From: Sphaerisporangium krabiense
Lineage (GTDB): Bacteria > Actinomycetota > Actinomycetes > Streptosporangiales > Streptosporangiaceae
Direction: 5' to 3'
DNA length: 64,000 nt
NCBI RefSeq assembly: GCF_014200435.1
Contig: NZ_JACHBR010000001.1
Location: 1,674,001-1,738,000, forward strand
The number at the start of each line of letters is the position of its first letter. Position 1 is the stretch's first letter. Positions 51,991-61,389 of the stretch are shown one piece after another. The notes under the pieces were generated by a model that saw only the letters and a list, made by a program, of their open reading frames with translations, was not told the origin of the DNA and did not search any database. The translations under genes were made by a program, and so were the position numbers.

Positions 51991-52604
51991 CCGTCACGCC
52001 CCCAGCGTTGAACCCCCGGACGACCGCACTGCTCGTCATGGACTACCAACAGGGAATCCTGGCCTCGCTCCCTCACCTGGCCGACCCCGAAGCGCTGCCG
52101 TCCCGGGTGGCCGGCGCCATCGCCGACATGCGCGCCCACGGCGCCACCATCGCCCACGTGCGAGTCGGCTTCACCGAAGCCGACTGGACGGCGATCCCCC
52201 CGGCCAACAAGACCTTCTCCTTCTTCGGCCGGCAACGCCTCCTGCACCACGCGGACCCCGCCACAGACTTCCACCCTCGACTGGTCCCCGAGCCCGGCGA
52301 CATCACCGTCCGCAAGACCCGCTACGGCGCCCTGTCCACGACAGACCTGGATCAGCGCCTACGGTCTCGCGGCATCACCACCCTGGTCCTCGCCGGCCTC
52401 ACCACCAGCGGCGTCGTCCTGTCCACCGTCACCGACGCCGCCGACCGCGACTACCAGCTCTACGTCCTCTCCGACGGCGTCACCGACCCAGCCCCCCAGG
52501 CCCACCAAACTCTGATGACCACCGTCTTCCCAAGACTGGCCCACATCATCGACACCACCGACCTGCGCTCGCTGCTGCACGAGAGCCATCCCGATCGGGC
52601 GTAG
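51987..52604 (+). CDS. Isochorismatase-fold protein lacking the catalytic Cys
   Basis: 205-residue protein with the cysteine-hydrolase fold: TALLVMDYQQGILASLP with the Asp, VRKTRYGALSTTDLDQRL with the Lys, and GLTTSGVVLSTVTDAADRDY, where the family's nucleophilic Cys (GxxTNxCV) is Val. Hydrolysis by the standard mechanism is therefore doubtful; the isochorismatases proper also lack Cys. It overlaps the MFS gene by 4 nt, so the two form an operon probably under the LysR protein. Confidence 0.85.
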   Translation: MTVTPPALNPRTTALLVMDYQQGILASLPHLADPEALPSRVAGAIADMRAHGATIAHVRVGFTEADWTAIPPANKTFSFFGRQRLLHHADPATDFHPRLVPEPGDITVRKTRYGALSTTDLDQRLRSRGITTLVLAGLTTSGVVLSTVTDAADRDYQLYVLSDGVTDPAPQAHQTLMTTVFPRLAHIIDTTDLRSLLHESHPDRA

Positions 52605-52654
52605 CCGAAGATCCAACAAGTGGTCAGTGGGTGGGCACGGAAGCCCTGACAGTA

Positions 52655-52739
52655 AAGAACCCCAGGTCAGAAGTTATGACCTGGGGTTTACAAACTGGAG
52701 CCGCCCAAGGGAATCGACCCTTGACCTACGCATTACGAG
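52655..52739. repeat. Left attachment-site repeat (displaced tRNA 3' end)
   Basis: Contains a perfect 12-bp hairpin (AACCCCAGGTCA at 52658-52669 and TGACCTGGGGTT at 52677-52688) and the tRNA 3' half (52697-52739). Compared with the right repeat it lacks one T-loop base and has C for T in the acceptor stem, so it is no functional tRNA. It is the original chromosomal 3' end left behind by integration. Confidence 0.8.
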
Positions 52740-53172
52740 GGGCACGCGAACAAGCTCCTTAGCGTCTACCTGCACCAACGCCCCAACTCGCTACTCGCGA
52801 CGCACTGAAAACACAGGCCGTTACTCAATACCCGGTCCACGAGTCGGTCCACAACTCCTCCGGCGGTATGGCACTCGGGCGTACCCGCACCGGGCATGTC
52901 GCCCCTCCAGCTCTCAGCAACTCATGGGCTCTGGGGTGGCGTGAGGCTGTCGCATGTCCTCAGACGCGATCGGAACGGACACCCTCGACGCTCTGACGAT
53001 TTTGGTCGCCACGGAACAGAACGGAGGCCCGGGGCGTCTGCGGAGGGTGGAGTACCGGGCGCAGTACATCACGCGGCCTGCCGGTACATGTCTATGTCGT
53101 CTCGGCGGTGTACCTTCACATCTCGGAGATGAGCTTGCGCTTCGACGAGGTACCAGCTAGCCTCTCGGAGGC
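52740..53172. other. Spacer between left repeat and first cargo gene
   Basis: 433 bp with only short, unconvincing open frames. The stretch 52920-53100 is mixed in composition. Presumably it contains the promoter of the cargo operon; no clear box pair is claimed. Confidence 0.45.
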
Positions 53173-53700
53173 ATGGATGGACGGAGACAAGATTTAGACG
53201 CAATGACGCGAGATCGGGTAGTGCTACATGAGCGCGAGTGTAGAGTGCGGGATTACTACGCTTCGGAACTGGCCCAGCACCGTCCAGGCGAGCTGCTTAT
53301 CGCCCGGGAGAACGGTTACGACGGCACGGCCGTGCGCGCGGATATGCGCACGATCGATCGGAGCAACGTCACTCGCCTGTGGGAGTTCAAGATCAGTGCG
53401 AGTTACGAGGCGCTTGGGCAGATCCTGGTCTACGTGGCCATGGCGCGCCGGGCTGAGGAAGCTGCCGGCAGCGACTGTTTAATCCGTGGCGTCATCGCAG
53501 CGTTCAATTTCCAACCTGAGATCGTCTACACCGTTGAAAGGTTGAACCTTTCGATCGAGCTAGTCGCTCTGCCGCCCGTCCTTGCCCACGGAGGTGGCAT
53601 CCCGACCTTTGCAGAACCCACATCGATTCCCGTGATTCCAGGCCAGTCCGGGCTGCTCGCCTCGACGGGCACCGAGCCCTACCAGCAGGAGACGCCATGA
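53173..53700 (+). CDS. Small PD-(D/E)xK-like nuclease candidate
   Basis: 175-residue protein with no family I can name. The spacing of an Asp (AVRADMRTIDRS), then LWEFKISASYEALGQILVYV about 15 residues on, matches a PD-(D/E)xK core: Asp, then E-x-K (EFK), then Gln in the following helix. The C-terminal 50 residues look flexible. Its stop overlaps the DGQHR gene (ATGA), so the two are translationally coupled. ATG 53203 is an alternative start. The nuclease call is an inference from motif geometry only. Confidence 0.6.
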   Translation: MDGRRQDLDAMTRDRVVLHERECRVRDYYASELAQHRPGELLIARENGYDGTAVRADMRTIDRSNVTRLWEFKISASYEALGQILVYVAMARRAEEAAGSDCLIRGVIAAFNFQPEIVYTVERLNLSIELVALPPVLAHGGGIPTFAEPTSIPVIPGQSGLLASTGTEPYQQETP

Positions 53701-55202
53701 GTACGCCGTTCATCAGCCAGCAGAAGCTGATCAACACCGACGACATCCCCGAGGACGCGAGATACGGGGGCCTGCGCATTCTGCGTGTCAGCTCTGACGC
53801 GGAGGTACGCGACAACTTTGAGCAGCATCGCTACCGCTTCCAGCATGAGAGTGAGAAGCGGCACGCTATTCGCGGCACGCTGTGCCTAAAAGGTGCGGCG
53901 GAGGGATATCGCATCTGCGTCACAGTCCATCCCAGCCTGCGGCAGTTTACGGACCTCGTAAGGTATAATCCTTCCGATCCGCCACGCGCTGTCGACTTCG
54001 AGGCCAACGGCATGAAGGCCGCCCACATCAAGACGCAGAGCGACTTCAAGGGCGCAAAGGCTGCCAACCGTGGTGACTTCAGCCGGTACATATTGGAGGC
54101 GGTCCGCGGTGAGCGGGTTGCATACCTTCCTACCGTCACAGGTTGGCAGTCGGTTGAGGAGTTTGAGGAGGACCCTCAGCCCATTTTCGTCGCGTTCGAT
54201 GAAGCGAACCCGGCGGCCATCTACGGCGAGATCTACCTGCCCAAGCGGCCCATCATGCAGGCCGACGGACAGACCCAGACCGCTGCCCTATTCGAGGCAG
54301 CGCAGAATCGTCTCGCTCTCCAGAGCGGTGCACTTGACACCTTCTTCGTGACACTTGAGGTCGAACTAAAGGTTGACGTCGACGCGGCGGCCCAGAGTTT
54401 CGCAGATCGCAATGGGCGCGGCACGAAGAAGAACACCAACTTGGTGGCGACCTTCGACACCTCGTCCGCCCTGGCCAAGCTGCGCAACCAGGCAGTCAAG
54501 GGCACCATCTTCGAGAACCGCGTCGCCGATGGCCGCAGTACGGGAGCCACGCTCACCGCGGTGCAAAATATCGTCGACGCATCGACACTCGAGCAGATGC
54601 TGCTCAATGTTATCTCCCACGGCAACCGTAAGCGGGAACACATCAAGCACCACCACATCGAGGCGGTGCTGCCGTACTGCCGCGAGTTCCTGCAGACGTT
54701 GGAAGGTCAATTCGGCGGCGCCTGGAGCGACACCAATCAGGCCGACACCTACCGACGACTGTACGTCCATGGATGGGCATTCGCCCTCAAGGCCCTCGCT
54801 TTGGCCTATAATCAGGTGCAGCGCGACAAACTCGGGCCGATCATGGATGCGATGCAGAAGGAGACTGCAACCGGAGACGACACGACTGAGCAATTGGTGA
54901 AAAGGTTCACCAAGATCATCACGGAACAATCGGTGCCTACTCCGGCAGTGTCCTTTGATGAGTTTAAGCAGCGCCTGGCTGCCATCGACTGGCGGCGTGA
55001 CCGCCGGCATTGGATTCGGATCACAGGTTGCCTGCAGGAGAAAAACGGCACCAAGAAGACGGTGAAGCTGAAGAGCACTGGGGAGACCGTCGTCGCAGCG
55101 GCAGCTTCGAATACCCCGGCGCACATCAGCCAGGTCGCGAACAAGATCCTTTCCGACACCTGGACCGAACTCACTAGTGGCGAATCCGAGCCCATCAACT
55201 AG
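53697..55202 (+). CDS. DGQHR-domain / DndB-like protein
   Basis: 501-residue protein with DGQTQ at residues 190-194 (canonical DGQHR) and, about 45 residues on, FADRNGRGTKKNTNL (235-249), matching the second motif FxDxN of this family. DGQHR proteins include DndB, the regulator of DNA phosphorothioation clusters, and DpdB of deazaguanine DNA modification; the fold relates to ParB-type NTPases. No dndACDE or dpd genes are near, so this is an orphan or part of a different system. AGGAGA ribosome site. Confidence 0.78.
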   Translation: MSTPFISQQKLINTDDIPEDARYGGLRILRVSSDAEVRDNFEQHRYRFQHESEKRHAIRGTLCLKGAAEGYRICVTVHPSLRQFTDLVRYNPSDPPRAVDFEANGMKAAHIKTQSDFKGAKAANRGDFSRYILEAVRGERVAYLPTVTGWQSVEEFEEDPQPIFVAFDEANPAAIYGEIYLPKRPIMQADGQTQTAALFEAAQNRLALQSGALDTFFVTLEVELKVDVDAAAQSFADRNGRGTKKNTNLVATFDTSSALAKLRNQAVKGTIFENRVADGRSTGATLTAVQNIVDASTLEQMLLNVISHGNRKREHIKHHHIEAVLPYCREFLQTLEGQFGGAWSDTNQADTYRRLYVHGWAFALKALALAYNQVQRDKLGPIMDAMQKETATGDDTTEQLVKRFTKIITEQSVPTPAVSFDEFKQRLAAIDWRRDRRHWIRITGCLQEKNGTKKTVKLKSTGETVVAAAASNTPAHISQVANKILSDTWTELTSGESEPIN

Positions 55203-55592
55203 ATACCCACGCCCCGGTCGGCGCTGATCTAGTGGCCGTCAACCCTTAGTCCGCAGCCTTGCTGTACCTGAGGGCCGACGCCGCGGCACGAGCAGGTCGG
55301 TTGGCCTACGCCATCTTGAATGGCACGCTCATTCCGATCGACCGCCTCGCCGACGAGCGGCCGCACTACAGCGGAAACACAAGCAGCACGGGATGAACGT
55401 GCAACTGCTTGGCCGATCCGGCGGGCTGGACGTTCATGAAGTGACTGAGGCGCGTTTCTGAAGTGGTAGGGCAGATAGGCCGAGGTCAGCGGATGGTCTA
55501 GCCTGAAGGTGACCTTGAGTTTCGGATACATCACCTCAAAGCATGCGATGACCGGATAGCATGATCCAACAGCATTGAAGGATCGGTGACCT
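55203..55592. other. Gap between DGQHR and OLD-like genes
   Basis: 390 bp. A minus-strand frame of 129 codons (55229-55618) runs across it but has no ribosome site or recognisable family and overlaps the OLD-like start; I do not call it. Composition is intermediate. It may hold a separate promoter for the OLD-like gene. Confidence 0.4.
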
Positions 55593-57500
55593 ATGCTATA
55601 CAAACAATTCAGATTCAAGAACTATAAAGGAATACAGGATCTAACGCTCCCTTTAAATCAAGGGGTTACGACACTTATCGGCTTGAATGAGAGCGGAAAG
55701 ACGACCATACTCGAAGCTATCTTTTGCTTCTCTCGGGGCGCAAAAAACGTCGAGGACATCAATCCCAGCATAGCCTTGCGTCGAAGTGTTGAGTCATGGA
55801 TCCCCGTCTCTCGGCGTGCGAATTTCAATGACGTGATATCGATATCTGCCGTTGTGACTCTCGACGAAAAAGATAAGCAGGAGATAAGGCACTTTGCGCT
55901 AGAGAAGTACGACCTACGGCTCACAAACGTGCCGTCTGAGATTTCTATTGAGGAGCGATACAACTTCGAAAACTCGCGCTATGCGCCAATAAAGGCCGCC
56001 CGCGTACCCCGCGCAATTTGGAGTATCCAAATAGCCGGCACGAAAGGGAGGCAGCGGAAACCGCGCACCTACGGCGCAAAAGAGAAGGAGTGGCAAGGAA
56101 TAGTCCGGCATGTACAGGAAAGACTGCCCAAGATCTGGTATTTTCCAGACTTTTTATTTGAACTGCCAGAGCGCTTCGTACTTTCAGACGCTAGAGCGGT
56201 CAATGCCAACGCTGCGTTACGTGATGTAGTCACCTCTACCGGCACAGTAGTGCGACACAACAGAGAGCATGCCCGAAATAGGTTGTACCGGGAGATATTC
56301 GAAAACATCACCGTGCGACTCGGATATGGGGCAACACTAGAGACTCATGTGGTGAGGCGTCTCCAGTCAGGAGATAAAGCAGATCGTCGAAGTTTGAATG
56401 CAATACTTCTTGACATGGGTCGCCTGATAACCGAAACGGTGTTTGGCGGATGGAATCGAATTCTTGGGCGGCCCCCCATGGCCCAGGAAGTCCAGATCGA
56501 TGCCGAATTGGAAGCTGATGGAACACCTTTTCTCGAACTGAAGATTAAGGACGCCGACGGCTATCACGATCTCTCTGAGCGAAGTCTAGGATTTCGCTGG
56601 TTCTTCATGTTTCTCCTGATGACGTCCTTTCAGAGCACTTCAGACTCAGAGCCGAAGCCACTCATATTGCTTGATGAACCTGCTTCGAACCTGCACTCAA
56701 GCGCTCAGGCTGAGCTCCTGAAGAGTTTTGAGAAGCTGATCGAAAATTGCAGTCTTATCTATAGCACGCACAGTCATCACCTGATCAACGTTCGTTGGCT
56801 CGATTCGGCTTACGTAGTAAAAAATAGCGCTCTCGGTTCGGCTGATTTTTCGGCGTACCTCTCTGCGAAGGCAAGTGAGCGTAGCTCAATTTCCGCGATC
56901 AAGTACAAGAAATTTGTCAGCGAAAATCCTGGCCAGACATCGTACGTTCAACCAGTTCTCGACATCCTGCATTATCGGCCATCCGTCCTTGAGCCCGTGC
57001 CGGAAGTGATTCTTGTTGAAGGTAAGTCGGACTTCTATGCGCTTCGCTACATGAATGAAATTATTGGCATCGGATCGGACCTCAAGATGGTGCCTGGTGG
57101 AGGAGCGGGCTCTCTGGATGCGCTTATTAGACTGCATATCGGGTGGGGGAAAAGCTTCCTAGTGTTGCTTGATGGTGACGCTGAAGGAAAGAAGCAGTAT
57201 GAGCGCTATGAGCGCGAGTTTGGCACCCTCGTCGCCGATCGATGTATCATGCTGCCCCATGCATGCGGCGATGAGCAGATCCGAGAACTAGAAGATCTTT
57301 TCTCTAAGAGAGATAAGGCGGAGGTTGTCTCCGCGATATTCCCTGACGCAGATGTATCTCACAGGGTCTCCAAGAAGAATCTACAGCATTCGCTCATGGA
57401 ACTTTATGCCCGCAAGGACAAAGTCGCGATCGAGTCGACGACGGTGGAGCATTTTAAAAATTTGTTCGACAAGCTCGAGCGAATCATGGCGGGCCTCTAA
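55593..57500 (+). CDS. OLD-like ATPase/TOPRIM nuclease
   Basis: 635-residue protein. Walker A GLNESGKTT at residues 30-38; an ABC-like signature region DLSERSLGFRWFFMF; Walker B ILLDEPASNLHSS near 357-369; then a TOPRIM domain with ILVEGKSDFYAL near 473 and LLDGDAEGKK near 525 (the DxD). This is the class of OLD, GajA and related defence nucleases, in which ATP state gates DNA cleavage. No UvrD-like GajB gene is adjacent, so it is not a standard Gabija. Base composition is distinctly AT-richer than elsewhere in the window. The start has no strong ribosome site. Confidence 0.88.
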   Translation: MLYKQFRFKNYKGIQDLTLPLNQGVTTLIGLNESGKTTILEAIFCFSRGAKNVEDINPSIALRRSVESWIPVSRRANFNDVISISAVVTLDEKDKQEIRHFALEKYDLRLTNVPSEISIEERYNFENSRYAPIKAARVPRAIWSIQIAGTKGRQRKPRTYGAKEKEWQGIVRHVQERLPKIWYFPDFLFELPERFVLSDARAVNANAALRDVVTSTGTVVRHNREHARNRLYREIFENITVRLGYGATLETHVVRRLQSGDKADRRSLNAILLDMGRLITETVFGGWNRILGRPPMAQEVQIDAELEADGTPFLELKIKDADGYHDLSERSLGFRWFFMFLLMTSFQSTSDSEPKPLILLDEPASNLHSSAQAELLKSFEKLIENCSLIYSTHSHHLINVRWLDSAYVVKNSALGSADFSAYLSAKASERSSISAIKYKKFVSENPGQTSYVQPVLDILHYRPSVLEPVPEVILVEGKSDFYALRYMNEIIGIGSDLKMVPGGGAGSLDALIRLHIGWGKSFLVLLDGDAEGKKQYERYEREFGTLVADRCIMLPHACGDEQIRELEDLFSKRDKAEVVSAIFPDADVSHRVSKKNLQHSLMELYARKDKVAIESTTVEHFKNLFDKLERIMAGL

Positions 57501-57836
57501 TAAGAAACATGATTGCGTGATCGCCGCAGTAGTTGGGTTCTCCCATTCTGTGGTGAGTTTCTCCTAGCTAGCAACGTGGTCGGATATACAGCATGAGGTG
57601 GCTCGGGGGACCGGGGCTGAGACATCCGATGGGAGGGACGTGTCAAGTCGGTCCGGAGTGACCGCCGACGCGTATGGCGGTTTGTGGGCATGGCGGGGTG
57701 CGCGTCGGTGGTTGCTCCGGCGCGCAGGGGGTCTGGGGCTGCGAAGCCCTCAGCGGCATCGGCGGTCAGCCTCAGGCCGCTGCGGGCTGCTGGGCCGTGG
57801 GGAAGGCTGTGTGTTCTTGGTAGGTCTGGCGAGTGG
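57501..57836. other. Non-coding stretch between OLD-like gene and IS110 remnant
   Basis: 336 bp; GC rises from about 57590 on. It probably includes one end of the IS110-type element. IS110 elements have no long terminal inverted repeats, and I see none. Confidence 0.45.
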
Positions 57837-59008
57837 TCAGGCAGTGGACAGGCAGCCCAGGAAGCGGTTGTAGAGGTGGCGTAGGGCGGTGGCGTGGCGG
57901 TCGCCCTGGTGTTTGCGCCGGTCGTAGTGGGCGCGGGCGCCAGGTGAGGCGGTGAGCGCGGCGAATGCCCACACATAGCCCACGGCGGCCAGGCGGCGGT
58001 TCTTCACCCGGCGGTGGGTCACGGCGTGGTGGCGTCCGCTGGATCGGGTGGTGGGGGCTGCGCCGACGTAGGCCTTGAGCGCTCGGGCGTGTCGGCGAAG
58101 CGGCTGCGGTCGTCACCGATTTCGCCGAGCAGCCGGGCGCCGGCTAGGTCCGCAAGGCCGGGGAAACTGGTGATGATGGCGTAGTCGGGCTGGAAGCGGA
58201 ACGCCGAGACCGCCGCTTGGTGCAGGGCAGCGGCAGAAGCACAGGTGGCGTCGAGAACGGCCAGCAGGGCTGAGGCCTGGTGGCCGAATGCTTCTTCAAC
58301 GGCAGCGGGCTGGCGCAGGTGCTCGGCGCGCAGCCCGGGTGTGGATCTTCTCGGTCCAGGTGTCGAGGTGGTGGACGCGTCCGCTGCGTTTGAGGGCGGC
58401 GCGGATCTGCGGCCGGGTCAGCTTGGCGGCTGTGGCGGGGGTGGGGGCGATGGCCAAGATGGCGCGTGCTTCCCGGCAGGTCACCCCGCCGTCTTGGCCG
58501 GCGAACAGCTGAAGGAACGCCGGGTAGTACTCGCGCAGCATCGAGCGCAGCTCATTGCCGGTGCGGTGCCTCCGCCACACGGCGTCCTGCTGGGCGCGGG
58601 CCAGCACCGCCAAGCCTGGGCCTGCTGGCTGTCGGCCGGGAGCGGCCGGTGCAGGGGCCATGTCGGTGCGCAGATGCCGGCCAGCACGATGGCGTCCTGG
58701 CGGTCGGACTTCTTGCGAGAGACCGCGTGCCGTTCCCGGTAGCGGGACGCGCTGATCGGGTTGATGGCGAACACCGGACGCCCGGAGGCACGCAGGCAGG
58801 CCACCACCAGCAGGCCGCGGGTCGTTTCGATCGCGACCGGGATCATGTTTTCTGGGTCGTCGCCGGCTTGGGCGAGCATGTCCAGCAGTTGCTGGGAGCC
58901 CTGTACGCTCTCGGTGATCCGCCGCTGCGCGATCACCTTCCCACTCTCATCCACCAGCGCCATGTCGTGGTGGTGCTCGGCCCAGTCGATTCCGCAGAAG
59001 ACTCCCAC
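57837..59008 (-). pseudogene. IS110-family transposase, frameshifted
   Basis: The N-terminal DEDD domain is intact from 59008: GIDWAEHHHDMALVD, VAIETTRGLLVVAC, SRKKSDRQDA, with the four acidic residues. The frame breaks near 58620, continues in a second frame (TGNELRSMLREYYPAFLQLF, 58296-58661), breaks again near 58340, and the C-terminal part is in yet another frame (VKNRRLAAVGYVWAFAALTA, 57837-58022). At least two frameshifts make it inactive. Confidence 0.85.
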
Positions 59009-59652
59009 GCCTCTCCTCCGCTGATCCGGTCATCTGTGTCCGTGGCGGAGTCACCCGGCGCCCTAATGACAAGACTCGAAGGGCCTACCATCCGATCAGC
59101 CGTTCGTGACCCCAGCAACCCGCACAGGCCCCGGTCTTGCTTCAGAGCTCAAAGCTCACCAACGAATAGAAGGGGTACTCCCTGTGCAGACGGGCTCAGA
59201 CCACGAACTATCAGTGCGGGCACGCCCCTGTCCGGCCGTTCGAGGCAACAGCGCCAGTCTCAGCAAGAAGGACTCGAAGTACCGGGTACGAAGAAGGCAT
59301 CCACGACCCCGACCAGAACAGGGAACGCGCCCGCACCGCCATTAGGTACGAAGTCCCTGGCCTTCGATCGCCCCCGGCCCGTGTGATGGCCAGCCATAGC
59401 ATGGCGATCGTCGTGCTGCATGGGGTGCGGCTTGGTTCGGCGGGCGCTCGGTGCGGCGGGCGGCCCGCGTTCCCGCCGCCGGCCGGGACCGGCGCCCACG
59501 CTGCACGCCCGCGGGCGGAGCGGGCGGCGGGCCGTGCGGCGGCGCGGAACACTGCCGCGTTGATCCCTACCACCGGAGCACAATTCGGCAGAGAGGTGCG
59601 CCACCTGGCGCAGGGGCATTTCCTCGTCCCTACCCCGACTTCACTAGGCTGC
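59009..59652. other. Spacer between IS110 remnant and integrase
   Basis: 644 bp. The 170 bp next to the transposase start is where IS110 elements keep the non-coding bridge-RNA region, but I cannot confirm an RNA here. The remainder is GC-rich with only shadow-type open frames. Confidence 0.4.
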
Positions 59653-61108
59653 TTATGCACTCCTCGGGCGGCGGTTTTGCGCGAACTCTTGCAGGTAGGC
59701 AGAAGCGGTCGGTTCGTCGAGGTCGGCTTTAGGGGCGAGGTCAGTGGCGAGTTGGCTGAGGGCGTCGAGGTCGACGGTGGGGATCTCGTTGAACAGTTCC
59801 CATAGGCGTTCGCGTTTGCGGAGTTCGGTGAGTTGGCTGGAGAGCATGGCGGCGGCCTGTTGATCGGCCGGGCGGACGAACTGGGCGTAGAACCGCAGCG
59901 TGGTGACACCGCCCCCGGCGTGGCCCAGGCGGCCGGCGACGGTCCGCAGGTCGATGCCGTTGGACAGCAGCTGCGTCGCCGAATAGTGGCGGAGCTCCTT
60001 GAGTGAACTGCGGATGCCGGCCGCGCGGGCGTGGCGCTCGTACTTGTGGGTGATGGTGTCGGGATTCCAGGGCTTCAGGCTCGCGGGGTCAGGGGAGAAC
60101 ACGAAGGCGTCCTCGGCGAGCTCAACGTCCGCAGCATCGAGCGCGGCCTGGCGGCGGCGGAGATGTTCTTGCAGCAGCTCGCAGGTGAGCGGGTCCAGGG
60201 ACAAGCGCCGGCCTTCGCCGGTCTTGGTGTCTTCTCGATCTGCTGGCCGGCTTTCACCAGGTAGTTGCGCGTGATGCGGATCTCCTGGGCCTCGAAGTCG
60301 ATGCGGTGCCGCCGGAGGTCGACTAGCTCGCCCCGGCGGGCGCCGGTCGTGGTGGCCAGCCAGACGAACAGCGCGAACTCCGCGTCCGCTGTCCACAGCT
60401 CGTTGAGCAGTCGTGCGGCTTGCTTGGGGCTGGGCGGTTCGGGTTCGCGTTTCTTGGGCGGAGGTGGTGAGGCCTTCTCCGCGGGGTTGCGGTCAAGCCA
60501 CTCGTACCGCACGGCGAGGTTGAGCGCCGCCGAGATGATCGTGTGGATGCGGAGGATCGAGCCGGCGGCCATCGGCTTGCAGCGGTGCGGCGTGCACCGC
60601 TTGTCGCAGGCGTGTTGCCGCGGGGTGCGGTGATCCTTGAGCGGCCCGCACCGGCCGTCACAGACGTGCTCACCGTCGCTGTGGTGCTCGACCTTCGGCA
60701 GTCGTTCGCACAGCCTGGAGCATCGCTTCAGGTGGCTGTACAGCGAATCGAGCATGTCCGCCCGCAGCTTGCCGATCTTTACATGTCCCAGGACAGGGCG
60801 GATGGTACGGCGGATGTAGCCCTCGTGGGCCTCGCGGGTCGACACCTCCAGGTCGGCGACTTCGAGGTAGCGCGAGAGGACATAGTCGAGAGTGGCCGAC
60901 TCTTTCGGCTCGCGTTCGGCCTCGGCTCGGCATCACGCAGAAGCTTGGCGAGCGTCTCCAGCGCCTCGATCTCGGTCTTGACGGTCTTGCGGTAGCGGCG
61001 CTCTTTCCCTGTCGTGGGGTCGGTGCCGGCGTACACCTTCATGCGGAAGCTACCGCTGGGGAGCTGCTCGACATGGCCCTTCGCGCGGCCGGATTCGCCC
61101 TTCGCCAT
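59653..61108 (-). pseudogene. Tyrosine-recombinase integrase, two frameshifts
   Basis: Three successive frames make up one phage-type integrase. N-terminal SAM-like part from ATG 61108 (MAKGESGRAKGHVEQLPSGS) breaks near 60920. The middle frame has the core-binding and start of the catalytic domain (TTGARRGELVDLRRHRIDFE with Arg I) and breaks near 60230. The last frame has LKELRHYSATQLL, GRLGHAGGGVTTLRFYAQF with the His and the Tyr nucleophile. All catalytic residues are visible but no continuous frame exists. The gene lies next to its tRNA target. Confidence 0.85.
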
Positions 61109-61207
61109 GGCCGCAAGGTAGCCCTTGAAGTGCCTCTCGGTCCACGACTCGGTCCACGATCGATGATCAGGCATCAGCGGTATCGGGCGGTAAGGATCGC
61201 AGGCACG

Positions 61208-61293
61208 AAGAAGCCCCAGGTCAGAAATGGTGACCTAGGGCTTCCGGTGGGAGCCGCCTAAGGGAATCGAACCCTTGACCTACGCATTACGAG
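61208..61293. repeat. Right attachment-site repeat
   Basis: 86 bp matching 52655-52739 with a few differences. It covers the tRNA terminator hairpin and the tRNA from the acceptor 3' side to the edge of the anticodon loop (61287-61293). The match stops at the loop, the usual crossover place for tRNA-targeting tyrosine integrases. Confidence 0.8.
61211..61243 (-). terminator. tRNA-Thr terminator hairpin
   Basis: AAGCCCCAGGTCA (61211-61223) and TGACCTAGGGCTT (61231-61243) form a 13-bp stem with one G-U type mismatch and a 7-nt loop, just after the tRNA 3' end on its strand. A copy is in the left attachment repeat. Confidence 0.7.
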
Positions 61294-61325
61294 TGCGTCG
61301 CTCTGGCCGACTGAGCTAAGGCGGC
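61252..61325 (-). tRNA. tRNA-Thr (anticodon CGU)
   Basis: Cloverleaf on the minus strand: acceptor stem GCCGCCT/AGGCGGC, D stem GCTC/GAGC, anticodon stem ACGCA/TGCGT with loop CTCGTAA (anticodon CGT), T stem AAGGG/CCCTT with loop TTCGATT. The discriminator is U and CCA is not encoded. It is intact and the 3' part was restored by the integrated element. Confidence 0.95.
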
Positions 61326-61389
61326 GTGCTGCGGGGGCCCGTAGCGTGTGGAAGTCTACAGGTTTTCGGTGGTTCTTGCGCCAGGGTGG

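Larger units (their letters stand above)
52655..61293. mobile_element. Decayed integrative element in tRNA-Thr(CGU)
   Basis: About 8.6 kb between imperfect direct repeats that carry the 3' part of the tRNA gene. Inside, from left: spacer, three cargo genes (53173-57500), an IS110-type transposase pseudogene (57837-59008), spacer, and a tyrosine integrase pseudogene next to the intact tRNA. The cargo has lower GC and different codon use from the chromosome, most clearly 55593-57500. The integrase position next to the tRNA and the direct repeats are the standard layout. Excision is unlikely now, because the integrase is frameshifted. Confidence 0.8.

Noticed and set aside
52697..52739. Second tRNA-Thr gene
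   Set aside because: Only the 3' half is present, with a lost T-loop base. It is the displaced attachment site.
55229..55618. 129-codon minus-strand open frame in the cargo gap
   Set aside because: No family, no ribosome site, and it overlaps the OLD-like start on the opposite strand.
53173..57500. Gabija or Dnd system
   Set aside because: No UvrD-like GajB next to the OLD-like protein and no DndACDE or modification genes, so neither name fits.
59211..59909. Minus-strand open frame near the integrase
   Set aside because: Proline- and serine-rich shadow composition, with no recognisable domain.
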